Source: Planctomycetia bacterium
GTDB taxonomy: Bacteria; Planctomycetota; UBA1135; GCA-002686595
Reading direction: 5' to 3'
Assembly: GCA_005799545.1 (NCBI GenBank)
Contig: SYGM01000047.1
Coordinates: 1 to 53,425, forward strand
Length of the DNA stretch: 53,425 bases
Under the pieces are notes generated by a model, which saw only the letters and a program-made list of their open reading frames with translations, did no database searches and was not told where the DNA came from. Both the position numbers and the translations under genes were made by a program. Position 1 is the stretch's first letter, and each line of letters starts with the position of its first letter. Positions 1-7,416 of the stretch are shown piece after piece.

Positions 1-5
1 CCCGT

Positions 6-196
6 TACGGTGTCAGGTACCCGGTGCTCCATCGCTCCGCTGCCTCCCACGGCTCTCCTCCCCCAACGGAGCCTCCCATCCCGGCCCGCACTCGCTCACA
101 TCCAAAAGCGCACAGGACCGATGCCACGCCCCGGTCCTGCCGAACACCTCCGGCGCTTCACCCGAAGCCATCAGGCGTCAGGTCCCTGGCCCCGTA
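6..196. repeat. REPIN-like element, copy 1 (degenerate)
   Basis: A 191-bp unit. Its left terminus (6-27) begins TACGGTGTCAGGTACC and its right terminus (175-196) is a decayed inverted copy that reads GGTCCCTGG where intact copies read GGTACCTGA. The interior matches copies 2-4, including the internal inverted repeat CAGGACCG...CGGTCCTG. This is the most diverged of the four copies. Its right end abuts the topA relic at 202-273. Confidence 0.8.
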
Positions 197-201
197 CACC
201 A

Positions 202-273
202 GTCCTTACCTGGGAACTTGGAGATGGTCTTGGCCGTGGCGGGCGATTCGACGATGACCAGCGGCTTGGTCAT
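202..273 (-). pseudogene. topA: Relic of the topA start (first 24 codons)
   Basis: Read on the minus strand from the ATG at 273, the translation is M-T-K-P-L-V-I-V-E-S-P-A-T-A-K-T-I-S-K-F-P-G-K-D. This matches the N-terminal Toprim start of bacterial DNA topoisomerase I (usual form VIVESPAKAKTI..FLGKDY). Two positions are altered: the Lys of ESPAKAK is Thr, and Leu of KFLG is Pro. After Lys-Asp the reading frame runs straight into the right terminus of repeat copy 1 and meets a stop within a few codons. No other part of topA is visible in the window. This looks like a small gene scrap captured or cut off at the repeat boundary, not a functional gene. Confidence 0.75.
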
Positions 274-323
274 GAGGTAGCAAAGGTGCGCCTAGACCCC
301 TCGGCCTGTCAAGAGTCAGTCAG

Positions 324-345
324 TACGGTGTCAGGTACCGGATGC
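324..345. repeat. Solo repeat terminus
   Basis: A single 22-bp copy of the element terminus (TACGGTGTCAGGTACC then GGATGC), 13 bp upstream of full element copy 2. It forms a tandem of a solo end and a complete element in the same orientation. Confidence 0.8.
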
Positions 346-358
346 TTCATCCCCCGAT

Positions 359-555
359 TACGGTGTCAGGTAACTGATGCTCAATCGCACTCTGGTCTCC
401 AGAGGCTCTCCTCCCAGACTCGGCGCTCCGGCCTCCCACCACGGCCCCATTCGTTCACATCCCCAAACGCGCAGGAGCGAGGCCACGCCCCGGTCCTGAC
501 GAACACCTCCGGTGATTCACCCGAAGCAATCAGGCATCAGGTACCCGGCACCGTA
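359..555. repeat. REPIN-like element, copy 2
   Basis: A 197-bp unit. The left terminus at 359-380 has one change in the palindromic core (GGTAACTGA). The right terminus at 534-555 reads GGTACCCGGCACCGTA. The interior is very similar to copy 4. The right end lies 43 bp beyond the stop codon of the minus-strand gene ending at 598. Confidence 0.85.
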
Positions 556-597
556 CCCGGCAATTGAGACCAATGAGGGGGGTCGGGATCACGGTTC

Positions 598-1323
598 CTA
601 ACGAGCGTTGACCGAGATGTAGTTTTGGATTGCGTTCATGCCTGCCGAGAAAGACGTCTCCATATCCTGATGGAGTTGAACGCACACAGGATCGTTCTCG
701 TGTTCGACAAGCACCGTGCCGACCTTTGCAGAAGGTCCTTGCACAGCAAAGTCCACTTGCTGAACTCCCGGCGTTTGCACGATAGCGGACGACTCGCCAG
801 TCGCGCGCACTGTATACCGCCCTGCTTGAACCATGGCGGCCGCAAGTTCTTGGATGCGAAGCATTAGGTTGGATTGTGCGAGCGTCACATCTGTGTTGTA
901 CGTCGAGATGAGTGCGTCCAGTTGGGCCAACTCGTCGGCCGTTAAGGACTTGGAGTCTGGATTGCACCAGAGGATCTCCAAACATGCCTTTGCGCGAGGG
1001 AGCAAGCTTCCGTTGTAGATGGGCTTTTGCGGCGCAGCTTCGAGCGTTTGTGGTTGCGCGGCCACATCGGGCACAGTTTCCAAGACAGCCGAAACCAGCG
1101 GCGCCCGCCCATGATATGCCTGCGCTTCGACAGACTGCGAAGCTCCTTCGAGTCGCTGTCCATCCGAAGTGGTCCGCATAAGCGAATCTGATGGACTCGG
1201 CGTGTCCTTCAGGCTCCACCAGATCAGCCCGAGCAAGCTCATTGCAATGGCAGCAAGGATTGACGCTGACACCAGGGTTCTACGCCCAGCGGTACCGTGG
1301 GAAGGGTCAGTGGGTGCAGGCAT
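598..1323 (-). CDS. Hypothetical membrane-anchored protein
   Basis: 241 residues from the ATG at 1323. I do not recognise the family. An N-terminal basic stretch is followed by one hydrophobic segment (about residues 14-37, rich in Leu/Ile/Ala and ending Ile-Trp-Trp), then a long non-membrane region containing the pair Cys-Leu-Glu-Ile-Leu-Trp-Cys. This suggests a signal-anchored protein with an exported domain. The frame is open further upstream, but this start gives a sensible membrane signal and lies inside the end of the upstream gene (17-nt overlap with the stop at 1307), which suggests coupling. Base composition is less GC-rich than most of the window. Function unknown. Confidence 0.5.
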   Translation of the reverse strand: MPAPTDPSHGTAGRRTLVSASILAAIAMSLLGLIWWSLKDTPSPSDSLMRTTSDGQRLEGASQSVEAQAYHGRAPLVSAVLETVPDVAAQPQTLEAAPQKPIYNGSLLPRAKACLEILWCNPDSKSLTADELAQLDALISTYNTDVTLAQSNLMLRIQELAAAMVQAGRYTVRATGESSAIVQTPGVQQVDFAVQGPSAKVGTVLVEHENDPVCVQLHQDMETSFSAGMNAIQNYISVNAR

Positions 1324-1636
1324 GGCAGGTATAGGTCTGCTTATATTGACAGACGCCGGCAAGTTGAACTTCGAATATTGCTTGCTGACCGCATTCAAGG
1401 TCGATGCCGTGAGAGACACTAAAGGGTTGCCCCTCGGTTGGTACGCCTGCGCCAATTTCTACATCATCGACGAGCACCTTGTAACGACAGCTGGACGTTC
1501 CGGTCATGACCACGCTGATCGTCGCCGAGCACTTCTTGGGCGCGCACGGCGGACTTGAGCAGTTTCCATTTACCTGAGCGGACGGAACAAACCAAATAGC
1601 GTTGCCTGCGGGACTGATAGTGCACTGCGCGGGCAC
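1307..1636 (-). CDS. Cys-rich secreted-type protein, probably missing its start by frameshift
   Basis: 109 residues from a GTG at 1636, with many cysteines (for example N-C-S-S-P-P-C-A-P-K-K-C and a C-terminal C-H-A-C-T-H). Such a protein is normally exported, yet this frame has no signal peptide and meets a TAA seven codons upstream of the GTG. In another frame just upstream, a GTG at 1773 opens a plausible signal peptide (M-N-I-S-R-F-V-T-A-L-C-T-L-G-C) that runs over this gene. The simplest reading is one secreted protein split by a frameshift between about 1640 and 1700. Family not recognised. It overlaps the next minus-strand gene by 17 nt. Confidence 0.5.
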   Translation of the reverse strand: MPAQCTISPAGNAIWFVPSAQVNGNCSSPPCAPKKCSATISVVMTGTSSCRYKVLVDDVEIGAGVPTEGQPFSVSHGIDLECGQQAIFEVQLAGVCQYKQTYTCHACTH

Positions 1637-1892
1637 CGACCCACATGCTTGAGGGATTTATTGCCGAGAATACACGAACACACCCCGCCCGCCTGTGCCG
1701 TCAGCGGTGATGGATAACTTGGAGAGATGCAACCTAGTGTGCAGAGGGCGGTCACAAAGCGACTGATGTTCACGGGCGTCCTGCTTCTTTGTTCTTGAAC
1801 GAACTTTTGGTTGCTTCACGACGAGCAGCGCAGAGGTGATAACGTTATTCACTCGAACGGTAGCTGTCAACGACTTTGAGACAGAATACATT

Positions 1893-1928
1893 TGAGATTA
1901 CTGTGTACTCTGAGATTACTGTGCACTC
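1893..1928. repeat. 18-bp tandem duplication
   Basis: Two adjacent copies, TGAGATTACTGTGTACTC (1893-1910) and TGAGATTACTGTGCACTC (1911-1928), differ at one base. They lie at the 3' edge of the IS3-type transposase relic, where an IS terminal repeat would be expected, but an IS end cannot be proved here. Confidence 0.7.
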
Positions 1929-2141
1929 GCGGCTCTCTGAGGCGGGCTGATCCAGGCAGCCTAGGGTATAGCCTGCGGCTGCGGCTTTCTAGCGACTCTC
2001 CGGGGTAGATCGCCACGCTGCTTCGAGGACAGCCGCTCGTTGTCTGCGGATTTCTTGGGCGCGTCCTTGATGCACGCTCGCCGACGTCATCATGCCAATC
2101 CCACTGTGGCGGTGCTCGTTGCAGTACCAGTCGAACAACCG
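1916..2141 (-). pseudogene. C-terminal remnant of an IS3-type transposase
   Basis: The minus-strand frame from 2141 reads R-L-F-D-W-Y-C-N-E-H-R-H-S-G-I-G-M-M-T and continues V-H-Q-G-R-A-Q-E-I-R to a TAG at 1989. This is the typical end of the integrase core (rve) of IS3-family OrfB, where the W-Y-x-x-E-H-R-H-S-G-I block precedes the C-terminus. A second frame downstream, ending with a TAA at 1916, gives A-A-W-I-S-P-P, like the usual tail of the same protein, so there is a frameshift and an internal stop. The catalytic DDE part is absent. This is a dead fragment, lying 23 bp from repeat copy 3. Confidence 0.8.
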
Positions 2142-2164
2142 ACAGCAACAGCTCCTTTAAGATT

Positions 2165-2363
2165 TACGGTGTCAGGTACCTGATGCTCAATCGCACCCTT
2201 GGCCTCCACGGGTTCTCCTCCCAGACTCGGCATTCCGGCCTCCCACCACGGTCCGCATTCGTTCACATCCAAAAGCGCACAGGACCGAGGCCACGCCCCG
2301 GTCCTGCGGAACACCTCCGGCGATTCACCCGAGGCACTCAGGCATCAGGTACCTGACACCGTA
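2165..2363. repeat. REPIN-like element, copy 3
   Basis: A 199-bp unit with perfect 22-bp inverted termini (2165-2186 and 2342-2363). Each terminus contains the 12-bp palindrome TCAGGTACCTGA. An internal inverted repeat CAGGACCG/CGGTCCTG with an 11-nt loop could form a hairpin. A short extra copy of the outer end (GGACACCGTA, 2365-2374) follows and touches the stop codon of the next minus-strand gene at 2375. Confidence 0.9.
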
Positions 2364-2374
2364 CGGACACCGTA

Positions 2375-3784
2375 TTACGGATAGAACTCGACCTTGAGTC
2401 CCTCGGAAAGTCCGTAGCCGAAGCCCGCCGGATCCTGCGGATCCCGGAACCAGTACTGGAAGTACCTCGTCGAGCCCACCAGCACAGGCGTGGTCACGAA
2501 GGGCACGATCGCCCGGCCGCTCGCGTTGGTTGTCACCACCGGGCCGCGGACGATGCTCGTCCCGATGCACAGCGTCCCGCCCCAGATCGGAAAATTGTTG
2601 GCGCTCAGGCCGTACACATACTGCGCTGTCTTGTTCGGCAGAGCATTCGACAGCGTCAGCTCGAAGTTGTTGACGCTGAGACTGGGTGAGCCGATGAACG
2701 AGATGTGCGGCAGCAGGCCCTGGCTGGTCAGCTTGGCCGTGCAGTAGTTCGTCACCCGTGCCGGGTCGAAGCTGAAGGCCCCTGGCAGGAACGCAACACT
2801 CGAGCCCTGCGTGATGGTCAGATTCGCACTGCCGCTCGCATTGGCGAGCAGCGTCAGGAAGCTGACCGACTGCGTCGCCGCCGTGCCCGTCACCGTTCCG
2901 CTCGTCGTGAATCCGCCCAGCTCCACCTGCGCGGACAGTCCCGGCTGCAAGCCCGTCGTCACGGCCGTCACCGGCGTCCCGCCCTCCAGCGGCCCGGAAG
3001 CGGGAGTGACTGAGACAATGCTCGCTGGCTGGCAATACGAGTAGGTGATGCGCGCGGTGAGCTTCGTGAAGTTGAGGAACACGATGCACATGCTGCCACC
3101 GCCCGTGTGCGTCGAGTTGTCGAGCCCCACGCAGGCGAAGTCGACTGTCTGGCCCGGGCTGCCCGTGAACACCGCGCTCAGCAGCGCAGGATCCGTGATG
3201 CAGGCCCGCTTGCCGTCGAGGTTGCTGATGTTCGTCTGCACGAATGTGTCCTGCGGGTTGCTGAAATCGCACGGGTTGGCCGGCGGTCCGGGCCACGTTG
3301 TCGCGCCGAAGCTGGCCGTGTACACCGGACTCTGCGGAAGCAGCACCGCACCTTGACTCTGGAACGGCGGGAAGTTGCCCGCGAACTGCACAACCGAGGC
3401 CATATGGAACTGCTGGTTGCCGACCGGCTGGCTCGTCAGGCTGCGTGCCTGAATGCTGCTGTTGGCAAGCTCGGCCTCAACCACCACCTCCGCCATCAGC
3501 AGCACCTGGCCCGGCAGCGCCGTGAAGCGCGGGACAGCCAGCGTGACCCCGCTGAACGGGGGCTGCGCCGGCGCGAGGCTCACCGACACCGTCTGCTGCT
3601 GGATCACGCCCGCACCGCACGCCGGCGGCGGACAGGCGGCGGTGGAGTCGCACAGCACCTGCGGGGCGCAGGTGGACTGCGCCCCTGCACGGGGCAGGAA
3701 AGCGCTCGCCACAAGCAGCAGGGCAAGCAGGGAAGCGGGCAGACGGGTGGCGGATCGGGACGGAATTGCGGTGCGGGCGTTCAT
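2375..3784 (-). CDS. Secreted IPT/TIG-domain protein with planctomycete C-terminal domain
   Basis: 469 residues from the ATG at 3784; a GTG at 3802 is an alternative start. A signal peptide (about 1-36, ending Ala-Gly-Ala-Gln) is followed by a beta-rich region (about 45-240) resembling the 'choice-of-anchor E' type. An IPT/TIG Ig-like domain follows (about 248-335, S-I-V-S-V-T-P-A-S-G-P-L-E-G-G-T), then a C-terminal domain (about 345-469) with Leu-Cys-Ile-Gly and Y-F-Q-Y-W-F-R-D-P. Related C-terminal domains occur at 4114-6705, 17311-19020 and 28883-30739. Expected to act outside the cytoplasm, perhaps in adhesion or surface display. Repeat elements lie on both sides. Confidence 0.75.
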   Translation of the reverse strand: MNARTAIPSRSATRLPASLLALLLVASAFLPRAGAQSTCAPQVLCDSTAACPPPACGAGVIQQQTVSVSLAPAQPPFSGVTLAVPRFTALPGQVLLMAEVVVEAELANSSIQARSLTSQPVGNQQFHMASVVQFAGNFPPFQSQGAVLLPQSPVYTASFGATTWPGPPANPCDFSNPQDTFVQTNISNLDGKRACITDPALLSAVFTGSPGQTVDFACVGLDNSTHTGGGSMCIVFLNFTKLTARITYSYCQPASIVSVTPASGPLEGGTPVTAVTTGLQPGLSAQVELGGFTTSGTVTGTAATQSVSFLTLLANASGSANLTITQGSSVAFLPGAFSFDPARVTNYCTAKLTSQGLLPHISFIGSPSLSVNNFELTLSNALPNKTAQYVYGLSANNFPIWGGTLCIGTSIVRGPVVTTNASGRAIVPFVTTPVLVGSTRYFQYWFRDPQDPAGFGYGLSEGLKVEFYP

Positions 3785-3909
3785 TTCAGATTTTCCAGTC
3801 ACCCCCTCGCAGGACCGCGCGATGCGAGCGGGTCTGCGTTTGGGAGATCCTATCCCAAAAGCCGCAGCCCGCCAGACGCCAAAGGCGATTTGCGGTGTTT
3901 ACGGTGTCG

Positions 3910-4106
3910 TACGGTGTCAGGTACCTGATGCTCAATCGCACTCTGGTCACCAGGGGCTCTCCTCCCAGACTCGGCACGCCGGCCCCCCACCACGGCCCCA
4001 TTCGTTCACATCCCCAAACGCGCAGGAGCGAGGCCACGCCCCGGTCCTGACGAACACCTCCGGCGATTCACCCGAAGCACTTAGGCATCAGGTACCTGAC
4101 ACCGTA
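3910..4106. repeat. REPIN-like element, copy 4
   Basis: A 197-bp unit with perfect 22-bp inverted termini (3910-3931 and 4085-4106). An extra partial left end (TACGGTGTCG, 3900-3909) precedes it. It fills the gap between two minus-strand secreted-protein genes. Its right end is 8 bp from the stop codon of the upstream gene (4114) and its left end about 125 bp from the start of the downstream gene (3784). Confidence 0.9.
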
Positions 4107-4113
4107 CTGCGTA

Positions 4114-6705
4114 CTACGGCACCCAGATCACGGACACGCCGTTGCTCCAGTTGAACTTGTTGGTCGTGCAGAAGCTCGGATCCGGATCGCGGAAGTAGGT
4201 CTGGTAGTACCTCGTCACCGCTCCCGTCGCCGCGATCTGACCGAGCACATGCACAGCCGTGCCGCCACTCTGCGGCAACTGCGCCGTACCCGTGCCGCTC
4301 GTCGTCGTGTAACCCAATCGGATCGTGCCACCGCTCGTGCAGCGCAGGCCGTCGCCGAACACCAGACCGTTCGACGATCCCGTTCCCTGCAGGAACAGCA
4401 CCGTCACCGAGCCCGGCATGCCGCTTGCCTGGAACAGCAGCGTATCCGCCACGCGACTGGGCAAACCGACCGCGGTCAGGTTGGCACCCGCAGCGTTGAC
4501 GGAGTTGGGGCAGCCGTTGCCGCTCTGGCCCACATTGCCGCAGGGGCAGGGCGTCCACCCCCCGGTGCCCGTGCCGAAGCAGTAGGGAGTGCCACCGTCC
4601 TGACAGTCGTCGGGGATGGAGTCGTTGTTCGCATCCGTCTCGCAGACATCAAGGAGGCCATCCCCATCACAGTCGATGGTTCCGGCGGCGATGTCGCAGC
4701 TGTCGGGCTTGCCGTTATTGTTGCAATCGGGAGCACCCGCGCTGATGTCGCAGTCATCCGGCACCTGGTTTGCGTTGCAGTCCGACGTCAAGCCGAAGGC
4801 GATTTCGATGCTGTCACCGATGCCGTTGGCGTTGCAGTCCACCGCACACTCGTCCGGGATGCCGTCCTGATTCAGGTCAGAGCTGAAACCAACGCTGATG
4901 TCGCAGGAGTCAGGCACATCATTCAAGTTGCAATCCGAAGCGCCTTGAGCGATCTGGCATGAGTCCAGAAGGCCATTGAAGTCACAGTCCGGATAGTTGG
5001 CGATCAAGTCGCAGGTATCGGGAACGGAGTTCCCGTTACAGTCCTGCTCGGTTCCGCTCGCAATGTCGGCAAGATCTTCGATGCCGTTGGCGTTGCAGTC
5101 CTGTCGGCCTTCGTTGAGGATGACCTGAGGCTTGATCCACCACACGCCATTGATGGCATCGTTGTAGTCCGTGCATGCGATGATATCGTCTTGGAAGTCG
5201 CCGTTGACATCGCAGGCTTCCAGAATCCCATAGTACGTGGGTCCTTCCGCATAGAGATTGACAGGACTTGACGAGGCAAAACCGACACCGTTGCCATGGT
5301 AGAGAGTCTGTGATGAGGCCCTGCCAAGAAGAAGATCCGGATTACCGTCCAAGTCGACATCACTGATCGCAATGGAAAAGCTGCCCTGTGTTGAAGCCTG
5401 AGTGAAGCTCTGAACCGGAGAATATGCTCCACCGGTCAATCGGAACACCGTGATGCTCTGACTCGCTTCCAGCGCGACGATCTCGAGCCTGCCATCGTGA
5501 TCAACATCGCACAACTCCACCTCGTTGCAGCCCATTCCGCTGTTGATGAGCACAGCGGGAGTGGACACGAATCCACCCCCAGAGGACCCGGGATAGAAGC
5601 ACAGATCGTGGCCAACGCCAGCGGTGATCAGGTCTTGATCTCCATCGTTGTCTACATCAGCACAGCGCACCCTAACAATGTTTGCCTGCGTACTTGGCAT
5701 AGTGCTGCCGGAAATCAAACTCCCTTGAGGCGTCTGCACAAAGGTACGAATGCTCCCAGGATTCCCGGAGGAATGGCTTGACACGTAGAGCAGATCGTCA
5801 AGTCCATCGTTGTTGACATCACAAGTTCCTACTGCACCATCCCCACCTGCCGCATGGAGGATGAAAGGTGTCCCGAGCGATCCGTTGATGCTTGGATAGA
5901 CAATCACCCTGCCGCCCTGGCTAATCGCCAGATCCTCCTTACCGTCGTTGCCGAGATCAAAAGCCACGGCCGATTGAATTCCACCGAATGCCGGGCTTGG
6001 CAATCCAAGCTCCGACAACGCTGTGAGGCTAGCGCTGAGGTCGTTTCGAAAAGGGATTACGCCCGTAGCCCCGGGGCTGGAATAAGCACATGCCACAAGA
6101 TCTTGATCGGAATCACCATCCCAATCGAGTGTCACCAGTTCGGTAACGCTCCTTTGCGAAATGGCTGCCTGCGCCATCGGCCAAGACCAGCTCCGCGCGG
6201 GGCGATGCGGCACTTCGATCAGCCCCCGGCCCGCAGAGCTCGTTTGGCCATACTCCGACCAACGCGCACCATAGAGTGATGCCATGAAGACGAAGTCGTA
6301 GCTCGCATTCTGCAAGGGCGGATCGGTGACCCAGTTGGTGTAGCCAACCGGTTCCCCACTCGACCAAGCCCACTGGCCCTCCACGACATGGTCTGAAAGT
6401 CCGATCCACACAACACTTGAGCCGGACGATGCGAAGAACGAGCCGAACTCGTTGTACGCCCAGTTGTTCTCCGCCGCGCTGCGAATTGTTAGGAGGTGAC
6501 CGCCGTAGCCCACCGCCTCGGATTCGCTGGCCAGCCACGGGGACCCGATGTAGGTCAACCCGACCACCTTTCCTGTGATCGGGTTGTCCTTCCACATCAC
6601 CTGCTGCGCCTGGCAGACACCGGCAACAGACACCAAAACTCCCGCACACGCCACGACGGTGCGCACGGTCCGAAGACCTTGCTGAAAGGGACCAACACCA
6701 CCCAT
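4114..6705 (-). CDS. Large secreted protein: C-type lectin, FG-GAP/VCBS, Asp-Cys-Asn repeats, C-terminal domain
   Basis: 863 residues. Signal peptide about 1-34. A C-type-lectin-like domain (about 65-166) shows G-G-H-L-L-T-I, W-I-G-L-S-D, E-G-Q-W-A-W and Y-T-N-W but lacks the usual disulfide cysteines. FG-GAP/VCBS-type propeller repeats follow (about 190-525) with many D-x-D-x-D-x-x-D-L calcium-type loops. About 534-702 is an array of D-C-N-x-N-x-x-P/D-D-x-C-D-I repeats resembling calcium-binding thrombospondin-3/dockerin-like units. The end (about 706-863) is the C-P-C-G-N domain ending in Y-Y-Q-T-Y-F-R-D-P. The combination suggests a calcium-dependent carbohydrate- or surface-binding protein. 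Each domain is clear; the role is inferred. Confidence 0.85.
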   Translation of the reverse strand: MGGVGPFQQGLRTVRTVVACAGVLVSVAGVCQAQQVMWKDNPITGKVVGLTYIGSPWLASESEAVGYGGHLLTIRSAAENNWAYNEFGSFFASSGSSVVWIGLSDHVVEGQWAWSSGEPVGYTNWVTDPPLQNASYDFVFMASLYGARWSEYGQTSSAGRGLIEVPHRPARSWSWPMAQAAISQRSVTELVTLDWDGDSDQDLVACAYSSPGATGVIPFRNDLSASLTALSELGLPSPAFGGIQSAVAFDLGNDGKEDLAISQGGRVIVYPSINGSLGTPFILHAAGGDGAVGTCDVNNDGLDDLLYVSSHSSGNPGSIRTFVQTPQGSLISGSTMPSTQANIVRVRCADVDNDGDQDLITAGVGHDLCFYPGSSGGGFVSTPAVLINSGMGCNEVELCDVDHDGRLEIVALEASQSITVFRLTGGAYSPVQSFTQASTQGSFSIAISDVDLDGNPDLLLGRASSQTLYHGNGVGFASSSPVNLYAEGPTYYGILEACDVNGDFQDDIIACTDYNDAINGVWWIKPQVILNEGRQDCNANGIEDLADIASGTEQDCNGNSVPDTCDLIANYPDCDFNGLLDSCQIAQGASDCNLNDVPDSCDISVGFSSDLNQDGIPDECAVDCNANGIGDSIEIAFGLTSDCNANQVPDDCDISAGAPDCNNNGKPDSCDIAAGTIDCDGDGLLDVCETDANNDSIPDDCQDGGTPYCFGTGTGGWTPCPCGNVGQSGNGCPNSVNAAGANLTAVGLPSRVADTLLFQASGMPGSVTVLFLQGTGSSNGLVFGDGLRCTSGGTIRLGYTTTSGTGTAQLPQSGGTAVHVLGQIAATGAVTRYYQTYFRDPDPSFCTTNKFNWSNGVSVIWVP
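4600..5105 (-). repeat. Coding tandem repeats (Asp-Cys-Asn units)
   Basis: Within the gene at 4114-6705, a run of roughly 20-codon units encodes D-C-N-x-N ... D-x-C-D-I/L. The units are diverged at DNA level but regular in protein. The spaced Asp/Asn residues suit calcium loops and the paired cysteines could bridge within units. Confidence 0.75.
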
Positions 6706-7045
6706 GGTGAACCCGCTACCCCCCGCGCTTTCCGGCCAGTTTGGACGGACCCCTCGCGAGAGGACTTGGAAGACGAAAACGAGCGAAAGAAAGAAGACTC
6801 AAGTGAGCCTACAGCAAGTTTTTCCAGGTGCAACACACAAAATCAGAGGAATTGCATCCCGAGATAAATTCGTCGCCCGCTCCGCAATTCAAATGGACCC
6901 CGCCGAACCTATCAACCTGTCATCGGGTTGATGGGCAGAACGGCCGAGCGACGCATTCTGTCGGCAGCACCGAATTTGCACGGCTGCCTTGGCTCAACCG
7001 GTACGGAGTTGCGCACCGGAGTGCCTCCGGGAGAGCAAGAACGTG

Positions 7046-7067
7046 GCCTCAGGTACCTGGCACCGTA
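7046..7067. repeat. Solo repeat terminus (GGCACC subtype)
   Basis: Reads GCCTCAGGTACCTGG then CACCGTA. It is a right-end orientation copy, preceded by GAGAGCAAGAACGTG, which recurs before the copy at 7271. Confidence 0.85.
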
Positions 7068-7225
7068 CTGCGACGTTCGATCTGCATCCGCTACGCGGCA
7101 CAGACTGCCGCGGCCCGTTTCACAACCCGGGCACAGCCCACAGACAACCACCCGTCTTGGCCGCGCACACGCGCAGGCCGGAAAAGTGGTTCGCTCGATT
7201 CGCCGACCGAGTCTACGGCACTCGG

Positions 7226-7247
7226 ACATCAGGTACCTGGCACCGTA
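7226..7247. repeat. Solo repeat terminus (GGCACC subtype)
   Basis: Reads ACATCAGGTACCTGG then CACCGTA, in the same orientation as the neighbouring solos. Confidence 0.85.
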
Positions 7248-7270
7248 AGCGCGGGGAGAGCAAAAACGCG

Positions 7271-7292
7271 GCATCAGGTACCTGACACCGTA
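7271..7292. repeat. Solo repeat terminus (GACACC subtype)
   Basis: Identical to the intact right terminus of copies 3 and 4. Its left flank (GAGAGCAAAAACGCG) nearly duplicates the flank of the 7046 copy. Confidence 0.9.
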
Positions 7293-7394
7293 CTGACACC
7301 AACGCGCGGTCCGATCCACCGCCCGATCCACCAACCGTCTGCGCGTACCGGACACCCTATATCCGCCGCGCACCCAACACCGTATCGTCGGCAG

Positions 7395-7416
7395 TCTTCA
7401 GGTACCTGACACCGCA
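7395..7416. repeat. Solo repeat terminus abutting a small ORF start
   Basis: Reads TCTTCAGGTACCTGACACC then GCA. The last base is the A of the ATG of the small ORF at 7416. Confidence 0.8.

Larger units (their letters stand above)
6706..7394. other. Gene-poor region carrying solo repeats
   Basis: About 690 bp between the start of the lectin-type gene and a small ORF. I see no convincing coding region on either strand. The part nearest 6705 (to about 6900) is AT-richer and is presumably the 5' region of the lectin-type gene, but no clear promoter can be named. The rest holds three solo repeat termini, two of them with the same 17-bp left flank. Confidence 0.6.

Noticed and set aside
10-567. 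Open frame of 185 codons over the first repeats
   Set aside because: It translates the non-coding repeat elements; the same DNA is open in several frames because of high GC.
3786-4037. Small protein encoded by the repeat interior
   Set aside because: A frame with G-P-W-W is shared between copies 3 and 4 only because the DNA is similar; starts and stops differ and no codon bias is evident.
6706-7394. Protein-coding gene between the lectin-type gene and the small ORF
   Set aside because: Open frames here overlap each other in several frames, translate the repeats and show no recognisable domain.
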